The notes: generated by a model from the letters alone, not told the origin. Positions 44,623 through 54,592 are shown, counted from the first letter of the stretch. The stretch: DNA of 64,000 bases from Luteimonas sp. MC1750 (GCF_016615955.1 NZ_CP067113.1:1922001-1986000), one strand, 5' to 3'. Numbers and translations: made by a program.

Positions 44623-45726
44623 ATGATTTTCGAGCACCTCGATACCTACGGCCACGAACAGGTCGTGTTCTGCCACAACAAGGACGCCGGCCTGAAGGCC
44701 ATCATCGCGATCCACAACACCGTGCTGGGCCCGGCGCTGGGCGGCACGCGCATGTGGCCGTACAAGACCGAGCAGGACGCGCTCAACGACGTGCTGCGCC
44801 TGTCGCGCGGCATGACCTACAAGAACGCGGTGGCGGGCCTGGACATCGGCGGCGGCAAGGCCGTGATCATCGGCAACCCGGCCACCGACAAGTCCGAGGC
44901 GCTGTTCCGCGCGTTCGGCAAGGCCGTGCAGTCGCTGGGCGGCCGCTACATCACCGCCGAGGACGTGGGCATCGACGTCAACGACATGGAGCACGTCTAC
45001 AAGGAGACGGAATTCGTCACCGGCGTGCACCAGGTGCACGGCGGTTCGGGCGATCCGTCGCCGTTCACCGCCTACGGCTCGCTGCAGGGCCTGATGGCCG
45101 CGCTCAACGCCAGGTTCGGCGACGAGGAAGTGGGCAACTACAGCTATGCCGTGCAGGGCCTGGGCCACGTCGGCATGGAATACGTGAAGCTGCTGAAGGA
45201 GCGCGGCGCGAAGATCTTCGTGACCGACATCAACCAGGCGCTGGTCGACAAGGCCGTCACCGAATACGGCTGCGAGGCCGTGGGCCTGGACGAGATCTAC
45301 GACGTCGACGCCGACGTGTACTCGCCCTGCGCCCTGGGCGGCACGGTGAACGAGGAGACCCTGCCGCGGCTGAAGGCCAAGGTCATCTGCGGCTCGGCCA
45401 ACAACCAGCTGTCGACGAACGCCATCGGCGATGAAGTCGAGAAGCGCGGCATCCTGTACGCACCCGACTACGCGGTGAACGCGGGCGGCGTGATGAACGT
45501 GGCGCTGGAGATGACCGGCTACAACCGCGAGCGCGCCATGCGCCAGATGCGCACGATCTACCACAACCTGACGCGCATCTTCGAGATCGCCAAGCGCGAC
45601 GGCATCCCGACCTACAAGGCCGCCGACCGCATGGCCGAAGAGCGCATCGACGTGATGGGCAAGCTGAAGCTGCCGATGGGCCGCACCGCCCCGCGCTTCC
45701 ACGGCCGCATCCGCGGCGGCGCGTAA
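44623..45726 (+). CDS. Leucine dehydrogenase
   Basis: A 367-residue Glu/Leu/Phe/Val dehydrogenase. It has IHNTVLGPALGGTRMWPY, the catalytic lysines in GMTYKNAVAGLDIGGGKA (Lys67, Lys79), AEDVGIDVNDM and the NAD-binding AVQGLGHVGMEYVK. It oxidatively deaminates leucine, valine or isoleucine to the 2-oxo acids with NAD+, the entry step of this degradation cluster. A -10-like TAGAAT stands about 130 bases upstream. A strong terminator follows, so it is probably its own unit. Confidence 0.93.
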   Translation: MIFEHLDTYGHEQVVFCHNKDAGLKAIIAIHNTVLGPALGGTRMWPYKTEQDALNDVLRLSRGMTYKNAVAGLDIGGGKAVIIGNPATDKSEALFRAFGKAVQSLGGRYITAEDVGIDVNDMEHVYKETEFVTGVHQVHGGSGDPSPFTAYGSLQGLMAALNARFGDEEVGNYSYAVQGLGHVGMEYVKLLKERGAKIFVTDINQALVDKAVTEYGCEAVGLDEIYDVDADVYSPCALGGTVNEETLPRLKAKVICGSANNQLSTNAIGDEVEKRGILYAPDYAVNAGGVMNVALEMTGYNRERAMRQMRTIYHNLTRIFEIAKRDGIPTYKAADRMAEERIDVMGKLKLPMGRTAPRFHGRIRGGA

Positions 45727-45747
45727 GCACCGCTGAAGCCGTGATCG

Positions 45748-45780
45748 ACGACGGGGCCTGGTGCCCCGTCGTTGTTTTCG
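45748..45780 (+). terminator. Rho-independent terminator after leucine dehydrogenase gene
   Basis: A perfect 10-bp stem, ACGACGGGGC with GCCCCGTCGT, around a 5-base loop, followed by TGTTTTC; located 22 bases after the stop. Confidence 0.8.
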
Positions 45781-45847
45781 AAAACCTCGTTTGTGAAGCA
45801 CCGCGCCGCGCGCAGACGCGCCGGGCGCCAGGACTGGAGTGACCGAA

Positions 45848-47020
45848 ATGCGCACCTTCCCGCTGGGTGAAGAACTCGACGCGCTGCGCGATGCCGTGCG
45901 CCGCTTCGCGGAGGCCGAGATCGCGCCGATCGCCGAAGCCGTCGACCACGACAACGCCTTCCCGCAGGCGCTGTGGCCGAAGCTGGGCGAGATGGGCCTG
46001 CTCGGCCTGACCGTGCCCGGCGAGTACGGCGGCAGCGGGATGGGCTACCTGGCCCACCTGGTGGCGATGGAGGAGATCTCGCGCGCCTCGGGTTCGATCG
46101 GTCTGTCCTACGGCGCGCACTCGAACCTGTGCGTCAACAACCTGCACCACAACGGCAGCGACGCGCAGCGCGCGAAGTACCTGCCGAAGCTGTGCAGCGG
46201 CGAGTGGAAGGGCGCGCTGGCGATGAGCGAGCCGGGTGCGGGCTCCGACGTGGTGGGCTCGATGGCCTGCCGCGCGGAATTCCGTCCTGGAGCGGGGCGC
46301 GATGGCGCGTGGGTCGCCAACGGCAACAAGATGTGGATCACCAACGGCCCCGAGGCCGACGTGCTGATCGTCTACATGCGCACCGCGGGCAAGGACGCCG
46401 GCAGCCGCAGCATGACCGCGTTCATCGTCGAGCGCGGCATGAAGGGCTTCAGCACCGCGCAGAAGCTGGACAAGCTCGGCATGCGCGGCAGCAACACCTG
46501 CGAGCTGGTGTTCGAGGACTGCGAGATCCCGGCGGAGAACGTGCTGGGCGAGGTCAACCAGGGCGTGCGCGTGCTGATGTCCGGCCTCGACACCGAGCGG
46601 CTGGTGCTGACCGGCGGCCCGATCGGGCTGATGCAGGCCGCGCTCGATGCCGCCCTGCCCTATGTGCGGGAGCGCAGGCAGTTCGACGCGGCGATCGGCA
46701 CCTTCGGCCTGATGCAGGGGAAGATCGCCGACATGTACACCGCGCTGCAGTCGTCACGCGCCTACGCCTACCAGGTGGCGCGCGACTACGACGCCGGCCA
46801 CCGCTCGCGCATCGACCCGGCCAGCTGCCTGCTGCACGCGTCCGAGGCCGCGGTGCAGGTGGCGCTGGAAGGCATCCAGGCGCTGGGCGGCAACGGCTAC
46901 ATCAACGAGTACCCGACCGGCCGGATCCTGCGCGACGCCAAGCTGTACGCGATCGGCGCCGGCACCAACGAGATCCGCCGCATGCTGATCGGCCGCGAAC
47001 TGTTCGAAGACCGCGCCTGA
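45848..47020 (+). CDS. liuA: Isovaleryl-CoA dehydrogenase
   Basis: A 390-residue acyl-CoA dehydrogenase (FAD). Features are [49 protein letters not shown] and, diagnostic for isovaleryl-CoA dehydrogenase, [14 protein letters not shown] with catalytic Glu250 in the special helix-G position. It ends [19 protein letters not shown]. It converts isovaleryl-CoA to 3-methylcrotonyl-CoA. ATG 45848 has GGAG at suitable spacing; a GTG at 45839 is also open. The rest of the liu genes lie several kilobases downstream, separated by unrelated genes. Confidence 0.93.
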   Translation: MRTFPLGEELDALRDAVRRFAEAEIAPIAEAVDHDNAFPQALWPKLGEMGLLGLTVPGEYGGSGMGYLAHLVAMEEISRASGSIGLSYGAHSNLCVNNLHHNGSDAQRAKYLPKLCSGEWKGALAMSEPGAGSDVVGSMACRAEFRPGAGRDGAWVANGNKMWITNGPEADVLIVYMRTAGKDAGSRSMTAFIVERGMKGFSTAQKLDKLGMRGSNTCELVFEDCEIPAENVLGEVNQGVRVLMSGLDTERLVLTGGPIGLMQAALDAALPYVRERRQFDAAIGTFGLMQGKIADMYTALQSSRAYAYQVARDYDAGHRSRIDPASCLLHASEAAVQVALEGIQALGGNGYINEYPTGRILRDAKLYAIGAGTNEIRRMLIGRELFEDRA

Positions 47021-47040
47021 GGCTCCCCGCCCCCGTGTTC

Positions 47041-47111
47041 CTGTAGGAGCGGCTATAGCCGCGATCGCCCTGCACGATCCGTCGCGATCGCGGCTATAGC
47101 CGCTCCTACAG
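47041..47111. repeat. REP-like hairpin after liuA
   Basis: A perfect 28-bp inverted repeat (47041-47068 and 47084-47111; arm begins CTGTAGGAGCGGCTATAGCC) around 15 bases. It is placed between converging genes and belongs to the TGTAGGAGCGGCT repeat type common in Xanthomonads and Pseudomonads. Related copies are at 54481-54592 and 55671-55900. Confidence 0.85.
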
Positions 47112-47146
47112 GGTCCCGGGCGCCGTCAGGGTCCCCGGCGCGGCCT

Positions 47147-49981
47147 TCAGAACCCTTGGACGTAGCGCAGCGACACCATGCGGTCGCGGCCGCGCGGGCC
47201 GAAGCGCTGGTCGTAGCCGAGCCCCAGCAGGGCGTTGTGCCCCAGCCACGTCCGCGCGCCGAACCCGAACACGCCGCCCGACCGGGTCGCGGCCTGCCCC
47301 GGCAGCGGCGCCCAGGCGTCGGCGCCCACGAAGCCGGCCTGCAGGTCGAAGCCGCTGGCCGACAGCGTCTCCTGCCACTCGCCATAGCCATGCAGGTCCA
47401 GGCCCTGCCAGGCGCGCTGGACGCGCAGGCCGGCCAGCGCCTGGCTGCGCGCGGCGTCCCATGCGCCGACGCGCAGGCCGAAGCCGTCGGCGCCGCTCTC
47501 GCTGAAGCCATCGCTGCGCAGGCGCACATGCTCCGCGCCGAGATACGGCGACAGCGCGAAGCCCGCCGCCTCGAACCGGTAGCCGGCCTCGACGCTCGCG
47601 CTGGTGTAGTCGCCGGAATAGCGGCTCGAGACGCCCGAGCTGCGCTCACCGGCGAACAGCCGGCGCTCGACGTCGCGCTCGAAGCGCCCCGCGCCGGCCT
47701 GGCCAAGCACCCAGGCATTGCCGTCCACCCAGCCCGCATAGGCCGTGCCGGACGTCTGCCGATCGTGCGAACGGTCGCCGAGGCCATCGACGCGTCCATG
47801 CGCGCGCGCCTCGCCGAATGCGAAGCCGGCCACGCGCCCACCGCCCAGCGCGCTGTCGCTGCCGATCATCCAGCCGTCCAGGGCGAAGCCGTTGCCCGCG
47901 AAGCCGCCCTCGCCGCCCGCACCCAGGCTGCGCTTCCACACGCCCGCCCCGTGGGCGCCGCCGTCGAAGGCATCCAAGCGCGAGGACAGCGCGCGCCGCC
48001 CCATGTCGATGGTGTCCAGGGTCGCCGCCACCGAGGTAGCGTGCAGCTCGCCCGACAGGCTGGACAGCGCCTGCGCGGCGCGCGCGGCGCTGTCGACCTG
48101 CTGCAGCTCGCTGGCCACGCGGATGAAGCCGCTGGCGACGCCGCCCTCCTGCGGCTGGTCGAGCAGCTGGAAGGCATGCTCGACGCGTTCGGCCGAGGCC
48201 ATCGCCGCCGGCGTGAACCCACCCAGGGCGGCCATCGTGGCCGCCACGTCCAGCCGGACGATGTCGAGCCAGACCAGGTCGCCGCCATAGCGCAGGGTGC
48301 CCTGCAGGAAGATGCCGCTGCCCCAGGTCAGGTCCTCGAACATGCCGGTCAGTCCGCCGGCCGCATTGATCAGGTCCTCGCGGCGCGCGGTGGTATAGCC
48401 GGGCTTGACCCCGGCCACGTGCAGGTCGCCGCCCTGGATGAGCGCGCGCCCGGCCACGTCCATGCGCTGGCCCAGCGAGACCGCGAAGGTGGCGCCGTCG
48501 CGCTGCAGGTAGTCGCCGCCGACCGTGGTCACCGTCTGGCTGCTGCCGCTGGCCGTGCCGCGCAGGTCGACGCGCCCGGCGTTGTCGATGTCGCCGTCGA
48601 CGCGGGTGCCGAGGCCGAATCGGCCGTTGGCGTCCACGCGCACGTCGCCGGCGACCGCGCCGTTGACGGCCAGGGTGCCGCGGGTCACCACCACGCCACC
48701 GGCATTGCCGGCGGCCGCATCGAGCACCAGGCTGCCGGTGCCGCCCTTGACCAGGCGGCCGTCGCCGGACAGGTCGTTGCCCCAGGTCGAGGTGCCGCCA
48801 TCGAAGGCGACGCTGAAGTCGCCCCAGTCGAGCCGCGCGGGGCCGCGCACCGCCTTGCCCGCGTCCAGCGCGCCATGCCCGAACAGCGGGTCCACGCCGG
48901 GCGTGCCGAGGTCGGTGGCCGTGCCCAGCAGGGTCTGGCGCACGGCGTCGTTGTTGAAGTACGGGAAGGCCTCCCAGACCAGCGCCGCGGCGCCCGAGAC
49001 CAGCGGGGCCGCCAGCGAGGTGCCAGTCCAGCGCCAGTAACCGGGCGAGGTCGGCGCGTCATTGGTACCGGTCACCACAACCGAGCCCGGCGCGACCATG
49101 CAGTAGTCCATGGCGATCCCGCAGGCGTTGGAATAGTCCGCCAGCTGGGTCGGGTCGTAGCGGTCCAGCGCCGAGACGGCGATCCAGCCGCGCTCGAGCT
49201 CCGCCGCCGGCAGGCTGCCGTTGGGCCCCTGCTGACTGGGCAGGGCGGCCATGTCGGACGGATCGTTGAAACCCGCGTTGCCGTTGGCGAACACCACCAG
49301 CCCGTCGTTGTCGAGGATGAAGCGGCGGTACTCGGAGGCGATGCCCGCGGTGGCGTTGGGATTGGTCCAGTACAGGCCACCCCAGGAGTTGTTCATGATC
49401 CGCACGCCGCGGTTGATCAGGTCGGTGTGGATGCCGGCCAGTCCCAGCGGGCCGTCGACCTGGTTGCCCTCGCCCGAGCCGTCGTCCTCGGGCGGGTTGT
49501 CGTTGATGATCCGCGCCGAGACGATCTGGGCGCCCGGGGCCATGCCGCCGGGCCAGGTCCCGAACGGGCTTCCGGCCGCGGCCTGCGCCACCGCCGTGCC
49601 ATGGCCGACCACGTCGTCCACCGCGAGGTTGTTGCCGCTGCCGCCGATGTAGGTCAGGTTGGCGGCCACGCGCCCGGCGAGCGCCGGATGGTTGCGGTTG
49701 ACGCCGCTGTCGACGATGCCGATGCGGATGCCGGCGCCGGTGAAGCCGGCCTGGTGCGCAGCGCCCGCGTTGGTCTGCAGCAGGTGCGCGCTGTTGGCCG
49801 GGATCGGCGTGCCGACCACGGGCGGCGGCGTGGCCGGCGGCGGCGCGACCGGGGGCGGATCGGGTCGGATGTTGTCCCCGCCGCCGCCTCCCCCGCCTCC
49901 ACAGGCGGCGAGGATGGCCGTGGCGAGCACGGCGAAGGGCAGCGACCGCGGCATCGTGCGGCGGTGGTGGGTCCTGGGCAT
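47147..49981 (-). CDS. Subtilisin-like autotransporter serine protease
   Basis: A 944-residue protein. The N-terminal signal ends ATAILAACGGGGG, so Cys27 may be lipid-modified. A Pro-rich spacer follows, then an S8 peptidase domain with Asp91 (GIVDSGVN), His127 (GHGTAVAQ) and Ser322 (TGTSLAAPLVSGA). The middle is a beta-helix-like passenger (VTTVGGDYLQRDGATFAV). From about residue 680 a type V autotransporter barrel follows (GYRFEAAGFALSPYLGAEH), ending MVSLRYVQGF with the terminal aromatic typical of outer-membrane barrels. The protease would be displayed on or released from the cell surface. ATG 49981 follows GGGAGAG. Confidence 0.92.
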   Translation of the reverse strand: MPRTHHRRTMPRSLPFAVLATAILAACGGGGGGGGDNIRPDPPPVAPPPATPPPVVGTPIPANSAHLLQTNAGAAHQAGFTGAGIRIGIVDSGVNRNHPALAGRVAANLTYIGGSGNNLAVDDVVGHGTAVAQAAAGSPFGTWPGGMAPGAQIVSARIINDNPPEDDGSGEGNQVDGPLGLAGIHTDLINRGVRIMNNSWGGLYWTNPNATAGIASEYRRFILDNDGLVVFANGNAGFNDPSDMAALPSQQGPNGSLPAAELERGWIAVSALDRYDPTQLADYSNACGIAMDYCMVAPGSVVVTGTNDAPTSPGYWRWTGTSLAAPLVSGAAALVWEAFPYFNNDAVRQTLLGTATDLGTPGVDPLFGHGALDAGKAVRGPARLDWGDFSVAFDGGTSTWGNDLSGDGRLVKGGTGSLVLDAAAGNAGGVVVTRGTLAVNGAVAGDVRVDANGRFGLGTRVDGDIDNAGRVDLRGTASGSSQTVTTVGGDYLQRDGATFAVSLGQRMDVAGRALIQGGDLHVAGVKPGYTTARREDLINAAGGLTGMFEDLTWGSGIFLQGTLRYGGDLVWLDIVRLDVAATMAALGGFTPAAMASAERVEHAFQLLDQPQEGGVASGFIRVASELQQVDSAARAAQALSSLSGELHATSVAATLDTIDMGRRALSSRLDAFDGGAHGAGVWKRSLGAGGEGGFAGNGFALDGWMIGSDSALGGGRVAGFAFGEARAHGRVDGLGDRSHDRQTSGTAYAGWVDGNAWVLGQAGAGRFERDVERRLFAGERSSGVSSRYSGDYTSASVEAGYRFEAAGFALSPYLGAEHVRLRSDGFSESGADGFGLRVGAWDAARSQALAGLRVQRAWQGLDLHGYGEWQETLSASGFDLQAGFVGADAWAPLPGQAATRSGGVFGFGARTWLGHNALLGLGYDQRFGPRGRDRMVSLRYVQGF

Positions 49982-50149
49982 GTCCGTCTCTCCCCGAGCG
50001 GTCTGGCGTGATCGCACTGATTACGTGAAAACGCCAGGCGGGCCAAGTGGGGCCGGCCGCAAACCGGCACGGCGTCTCGGACCAATGGCCGGTGGCGGGC
50101 CCATGCTGCAGTGCGATAATGGCCGGACATACCCCACGGAGCTCCTCCC

Positions 50150-51325
50150 ATGACCGACGTCGTCATCGTCGGTGCCAAGCGCACCGCCATCGGTTCCATG
50201 CTCGGCCAGTTCACCGGCGTGCCCACCCCGACCCTCGGCGCCGCGGCGATCGAAGGCGCGCTCGCCCATGCCGGCGTGGCCGGTGACCAGGTCGACGAAG
50301 TGATCATGGGCTGCGTGCTGCCGGCCGGCCTCGGGCAGGCGCCCGCGCGTCAGGCCTCGCGCGCGGCGGGCATTCCCGATGCCGCGGGCGCGACCACCAT
50401 CAACAAGGTCTGCGGCTCGGGCATGAAGGCGATCATGCTGGCCCACGACGTCATCAAGGCCGGCTCGGCCAAGGTGGTCGTGGCCGGCGGCATGGAGTCG
50501 ATGACCAATGCGCCGCACCTCCTGAACGGCTCGCGCACCGGCATCCGCTATGGCACCGCCGGGTTCCTCGACCACATGGCCCATGACGGCCTGACCAATC
50601 CCGACGACGGCCAGGCCATGGGCGTGTTCGGCGACGCCACCTGCGCGAAGCTCGGCTTCAGCCGCGAGGCCATCGATGCGTTCTCGGCCGAGAGCGCGCG
50701 CCGCGCGCAGAAGGCGATCGCCGACGGCACGTTCAAGGACGAGATCGCGCCGGTGACGGTCAAGTCCCGCAAGGGCGACGTGGTGGCCGACACCGACGAG
50801 GAGCCGGGCAAGGTCAACCTGGAGAAGATTCCCGGCCTGCGCGCGGCCTTCGGCAAGGAGGGCGTGCTGACGGCGGCCTCGTCGTCGAAGATCTCCGACG
50901 GTGCCGCCGCCACCGTGGTCATGTCCGCCGACGAAGCCAGCAGCCGCGGGCTGCAGCCGCTTGCGCGCATCGTCGCCCACGCGACCCATGCGCAGGCGCC
51001 GGAGTGGTTCACCACCGCGCCGATCCAGGCGATCGAAAAGGTGTTGGAAAAGGCCGGCTGGTCGGTGCAGGACGTCGACCTGTTCGAGATCAACGAAGCG
51101 TTCTCGGTGGTCGCGATGGCGCCGATGCAGGAGCTGGGCATCGCGCACGACCGGGTCAACGTCAACGGCGGCGCGGTGGCGCTGGGCCACCCGATCGGTG
51201 CCAGCGGCGCGCGCCTGGTGGTGACCCTGCTACATGCGCTCAAGGCACGCGGCGCCAAGCGCGGCGTGGCCTCGCTGTGCATCGGCGGCGGCGAGGCGAC
51301 GGCGATCGCGGTGGAGCTTGCCTGA
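50150..51325 (+). CDS. Acetyl-CoA C-acetyltransferase (thiolase)
   Basis: A 391-residue thiolase with the acyl-binding Cys88 in INKVCGSGMKA, NEAFSVVAMAPM, GGAVALGHPIGASGAR (catalytic His) and LCIGGGEATA (second Cys). It interconverts two acetyl-CoA and acetoacetyl-CoA; in this cluster it would process acetoacetate from leucine after CoA activation. The start is immediately preceded by GAGCTCCTCCC. Transcribed divergently from the subtilase gene; the next gene starts after 125 bases with its own promoter-like sequences. Confidence 0.93.
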   Translation: MTDVVIVGAKRTAIGSMLGQFTGVPTPTLGAAAIEGALAHAGVAGDQVDEVIMGCVLPAGLGQAPARQASRAAGIPDAAGATTINKVCGSGMKAIMLAHDVIKAGSAKVVVAGGMESMTNAPHLLNGSRTGIRYGTAGFLDHMAHDGLTNPDDGQAMGVFGDATCAKLGFSREAIDAFSAESARRAQKAIADGTFKDEIAPVTVKSRKGDVVADTDEEPGKVNLEKIPGLRAAFGKEGVLTAASSSKISDGAAATVVMSADEASSRGLQPLARIVAHATHAQAPEWFTTAPIQAIEKVLEKAGWSVQDVDLFEINEAFSVVAMAPMQELGIAHDRVNVNGGAVALGHPIGASGARLVVTLLHALKARGAKRGVASLCIGGGEATAIAVELA

Positions 51326-51450
51326 ACCGTTGACGATCCCTTGACGACGGCGGCCCCACACTGCCGCTTGACAGTCGTGAGGGGGTTGCCGTCATGATAT
51401 GCGGCGCACTTTCGTGCGTTAACCAAATTCCACGACGAGGAAAAGCAACA

Positions 51451-51789
51451 ATGAGCATGAACAAGCTGCTGATCGCGCTGGCGCTGGGCCTGGGCCTGGC
51501 CGCCTGCTCGAACCAGGACCAGGCGAACAACGCCGCCGCCGACGCTGCCGAGGCCGCTGACCAGGCTGCCGCTGACGCCGCCCTGGCCGGCACCACCGCT
51601 GCCGACTCGGCCGCCGACAGCGCCGCCGCTGCCGCCGACGCCGCTGCCGATGCCGCCGCCGACGCCGCTGCCGCGGTCGAAGGTTCGGCCGAGGCCGCTG
51701 CCGCCGACGTGGCGCAGGACGCCGCCGACGCCGCCGAGTCCGCCGCCGACGCGACCGAAGAGGCCGCTGACGAGGCCGTCGAGCAGTAA
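51451..51789 (+). CDS. Alanine-rich small lipoprotein 1
   Basis: A 112-residue lipoprotein: MSMNKLLIALALGLGLAAC, then a mature part that is more than half alanine, with Asp and Glu at near-regular spacing and no aromatics. It should form a long amphipathic helix, possibly a coiled coil, anchored in the envelope. The DNA is a corresponding gccgac/gccgcc low-complexity run. A TTGACA lies at 51368 and GTCATGATAT at 51391-51400, the latter shared with the bactofilin gene. A terminator follows at 51823. Function unknown; a structural Lpp-like role is a guess. Confidence 0.75.
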   Translation: MSMNKLLIALALGLGLAACSNQDQANNAAADAAEAADQAAADAALAGTTAADSAADSAAAAADAAADAAADAAAAVEGSAEAAAADVAQDAADAAESAADATEEAADEAVEQ

Positions 51790-51822
51790 TCACTGCTCGG
51801 CACCATCGGATGTAAAACCGGG

Positions 51823-51850
51823 AAGCCGCTGGATCTCCAGCGGCTTTTCC
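51823..51850 (+). terminator. Rho-independent terminator
   Basis: A 10-bp stem, AAGCCGCTGG with CCAGCGGCTT, loop ATCT, followed by TTCC; 34 bases after the stop of the first alanine-rich lipoprotein gene. Confidence 0.75.
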
Positions 51851-51906
51851 GTATCCACTCCCACCGGGCCGCGATGCGGTTCCATACCACCACGAGGATC
51901 GACACC

Positions 51907-52299
51907 ATGAAGATCAAGACCGCCATCCTGGCCACCGCCTGCATCTTCGCGCTGGCCGCCTGCCAGAACGACGGCACCACCGCCGACCAGAACGCCGCCG
52001 AAGCCAAGGCCGCGATGGAGCGTGCCGGCGATTCCGCCCAGGACGCCGCCGTCGCCGCCGGTGACGCCGCCGAAGCGGGCGTGGACGCCGCCGCCGCCGC
52101 GACCCGCGACGCCGCCGCCGAAGCCGAAGCCGCCGCCGACCAGGCTGCCGCCGACGTCGAAGCTGCCGCGCAGAACGCCAGCGAGGAAGCCCGCGCCGCT
52201 GCCGCCGAGGCCGAAGCCCGCACCCGCGAGGCGACGTCCGACGCGCTCGAGAACGCTTCCGACGCCGCCGACAAGGCCGCCGAAGACGTCCGTAACTGA
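51907..52299 (+). CDS. Alanine-rich small lipoprotein 2
   Basis: A 130-residue lipoprotein: MKIKTAILATACIFALAAC followed by an Ala/Glu/Asp-rich helix with repeats of the AAAEAEAAADQAA kind, ending DAADKAAEDVRN. It is similar in plan to its upstream neighbour but not a simple copy, since the signal peptides differ and the charge pattern includes more Glu and Arg. Probably an elongated helical envelope protein. It lies between two hairpin terminators, so it is an independent transcription unit. Function unknown. Confidence 0.75.
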   Translation: MKIKTAILATACIFALAACQNDGTTADQNAAEAKAAMERAGDSAQDAAVAAGDAAEAGVDAAAAATRDAAAEAEAAADQAAADVEAAAQNASEEARAAAAEAEARTREATSDALENASDAADKAAEDVRN

Positions 52300-52312
52300 T
52301 CCACCGCTGTAC

Positions 52313-52340
52313 CGGACGGCCCGCGCCCGCGGGCCGTCCG
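52313..52340 (+). terminator. Strong hairpin after lipoprotein 2 gene
   Basis: A perfect stem of up to 13 bp, CGGACGGCCCGCG with CGCGGGCCGTCCG, with a 2-base nominal loop; no T-run follows, so termination may be partial or the hairpin may protect the message end. Confidence 0.6.
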
Positions 52341-52373
52341 CTTCGCGCCACGGCGCGACCGAGGACCGACGTG

Positions 52374-52805
52374 ATGGATATCCGCTCGTTGCTGTTCCTG
52401 CTGCCGCTGGGCTTCGCCCTCGCCGCATGCACCAATCATGAGCCGGTCGCCGATGGCGACGACGGCTACGACCGCGCCACCGTACCCACGGACGCCACCG
52501 GGGACAGCGACCAGGACGTGGCCGGCCTGACCGGCGGCGCCGCGACGCCCGGCACCGGCGAGCCGCGCGCCACCGGCGTCACCGGCGAAGGCCCGGCCGT
52601 TGCCGGCGGCCTCAACGCCGCCGAAGCCGAGACCGTGGCGATCGAGGCCACCGGACAGGACGCGAACGACTCCGCCGCCGCGGACGTGGCCGGCGCGGAA
52701 GGCGCGACCCGCGATGACAATTCCAACCAGTACGAGCGCGCGCCCGTGGCGAGCGACGCGGTGGAAGCCGGCTACAACGACGACGACAGGGACGGCGGCG
52801 ACTGA
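52374..52805 (+). CDS. Small acidic lipoprotein
   Basis: A 143-residue lipoprotein: [19 protein letters not shown], then a disordered acidic mature region rich in Gly, Asp, Thr and Ala (for example [18 protein letters not shown] and NDDDRDGGD). No domain is seen. ATG 52374 has GAGG upstream; GTG 52371 is one codon earlier. It precedes the carboxylase gene by 46 bases in the same direction and may be co-transcribed. Third lipoprotein in a row; function unknown. Confidence 0.65.
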   Translation: MDIRSLLFLLPLGFALAACTNHEPVADGDDGYDRATVPTDATGDSDQDVAGLTGGAATPGTGEPRATGVTGEGPAVAGGLNAAEAETVAIEATGQDANDSAAADVAGAEGATRDDNSNQYERAPVASDAVEAGYNDDDRDGGD

Positions 52806-52851
52806 GCGCCTGCGGGTATCCTTGGGGGCCCTGCCAGCCTCCGGTTCCCGC

Positions 52852-54459
52852 ATGCCCGCACTGAAGTCCAGCCTCGATCCCCGCTCGCAGGAGTTCCAGG
52901 ACAACGTCGCCTTCCACCGCGCACTGGTGGACGAGCTCGACGCGCGGCTTGCGCGGGCCGCGGACGGCGGCGGAGACACCGCCCGCGACAAGCACGTCGC
53001 ACGCGGCAAGCTGCTGCCGCGCGAGCGCATCGCCGCCCTGCTCGACCCCGGATCGCCCTTCCTCGAGATCGCGCCGCTGGCCGCCGAGGAGATGTACGAC
53101 GGCGCCGCGCCCGCGGCCGGCATGGTCTGCGGCATCGGCCGCGTCATGGGGACCGAAGTGGTGGTGGTCGCCAACGACGCCACGGTCAAGGGCGGGACCT
53201 ACTTCCCGATGACGGTGAAGAAGCACCTGCGCGCGCAGGAAGTCGCACGCGAGAACCACCTGCCCTGCGTCTACCTGGTCGACTCCGGCGGCGCCTTCCT
53301 GCCGCTGCAGGACGAGGTGTTCCCGGACAGGGAGCACTTCGGCCGCATCTTCTACAACCAGGCGCGCATGTCGGCCGAGAACATCCCGCAGGTGGCGGTG
53401 GTGATGGGCAGCTGCACCGCGGGCGGTGCCTACGTGCCGGCCATGTGCGACGAGTCGATCATCGTCAAGGAGCAGGGCACGATCTTCCTCGGCGGCCCGC
53501 CGCTGGTGAAGGCGGCCACCGGCGAAGTGGTGGATGCCGAGTCGCTGGGCGGCGCCGACGTGCACACCGCGGTCTCCGGCGTGGCCGACCATTTCGCCGA
53601 GGACGACCGCCACGCGCTGCAGATCGCGCGCGACATCGTCGGCACGTTCAACCGCCGCAAGCTGCTGCCGGTCGCCTGCCGCCCGGTGGTCGAGCCGCTG
53701 TTCGCGGCGGAAGAGCTGTACGGCATCGTGCCCAGGGACACCCGCCGCCCGTTCGACATCCGCGAGGTGATCGCGCGCATCGTCGACGGCAGCGAATTCC
53801 AGGAGTTCAAGGCGCGCTACGGCAAGACCCTGGTCACCGGCTTTGCGCACCTGCATGGCTATCCGGTCGGTATCGTCGCCAACAACGGCATCCTGTTCGG
53901 CGAGAGCGCGCTCAAGGGCGCGCACTTCATCGAGCTGTGCAACCAGCGCGGCATCCCGCTGGTATTCCTGCAGAACATCACCGGCTTCATGGTCGGTCGC
54001 AAGTACGAGAACGCCGGCATCGCCAAGGACGGCGCGAAGATGGTCACCGCCGTCGCGTGTTCCAGCGTGCCGAAGTTCACCGTCGTCATCGGCGGCAGCT
54101 TCGGCGCCGGCAACTACGCCATGTGCGGCCGCGCCTACGGCGGCCGCTTCCTCTGGATGTGGCCCAACGCGCGCATCAGCGTGATGGGCGGCGAGCAGGC
54201 CGCAAGCGTCCTGGCGACCGTGAGGCGCGACGGCATTGAAGCCCGCGGCGGCGAGTGGAGCCCTGGCGACGAGGAGGCGTTCAAGGCGCCGATCCGCGAC
54301 CAGTACGAGCACCAGGGCAGCCCGTGGTACGCGACCGCGCGGCTGTGGGACGACGGCGTCATCGATCCGGCCGACACGCGGCGGGTGCTGGGCCTGGCTG
54401 TCTCCGCCTCGCTCAACGCCCCCATCGAGCCGGCCCGCTTCGGCGTGTTCCGCATGTGA
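52852..54459 (+). CDS. liuB: Methylcrotonyl-CoA carboxylase beta (carboxyltransferase) subunit
   Basis: A 535-residue carboxyltransferase. [78 protein letters not shown] and [17 protein letters not shown] are the conserved acyl-CoA and carboxybiotin-binding segments of the MCC beta family, and length matches. With the alpha subunit (59809-61818) it carboxylates 3-methylcrotonyl-CoA to 3-methylglutaconyl-CoA. Unusually, alpha and beta are 5.3 kb apart, separated by bactofilin, feo and liuC genes. A REP-like hairpin follows. Confidence 0.93.
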   Translation: MPALKSSLDPRSQEFQDNVAFHRALVDELDARLARAADGGGDTARDKHVARGKLLPRERIAALLDPGSPFLEIAPLAAEEMYDGAAPAAGMVCGIGRVMGTEVVVVANDATVKGGTYFPMTVKKHLRAQEVARENHLPCVYLVDSGGAFLPLQDEVFPDREHFGRIFYNQARMSAENIPQVAVVMGSCTAGGAYVPAMCDESIIVKEQGTIFLGGPPLVKAATGEVVDAESLGGADVHTAVSGVADHFAEDDRHALQIARDIVGTFNRRKLLPVACRPVVEPLFAAEELYGIVPRDTRRPFDIREVIARIVDGSEFQEFKARYGKTLVTGFAHLHGYPVGIVANNGILFGESALKGAHFIELCNQRGIPLVFLQNITGFMVGRKYENAGIAKDGAKMVTAVACSSVPKFTVVIGGSFGAGNYAMCGRAYGGRFLWMWPNARISVMGGEQAASVLATVRRDGIEARGGEWSPGDEEAFKAPIRDQYEHQGSPWYATARLWDDGVIDPADTRRVLGLAVSASLNAPIEPARFGVFRM

Positions 54460-54480
54460 CCCCCGCTCCGCGGGCGTCTT

Positions 54481-54592
54481 CTGTAGGAGCAGCTACAGCT
54501 GCGATCCGTTCACTCCGGGATCCACGTTCGTGTGTTCGAGGTAGGCCGGAGTTATGACGTCGGCGGGATCGCAGCTGTAGCTGCTCCTACAG
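54481..54592. repeat. REP-like inverted pair after liuB
   Basis: Perfect 27-bp arms (54481-54507, 54566-54592; arm begins CTGTAGGAGCAGCTACAGC) around a 58-base spacer. The core carries compensated changes (AGC for GGC on both strands) relative to the other copies, as expected if the hairpin is maintained. It occupies most of the 284-base gap between liuB and the bactofilin gene. Confidence 0.85.

Noticed and set aside
47156..50011. 951-codon plus-strand frame antisense to the subtilase autotransporter
   Set aside because: Shadow frame; the subtilase has a complete catalytic triad, signal and barrel.
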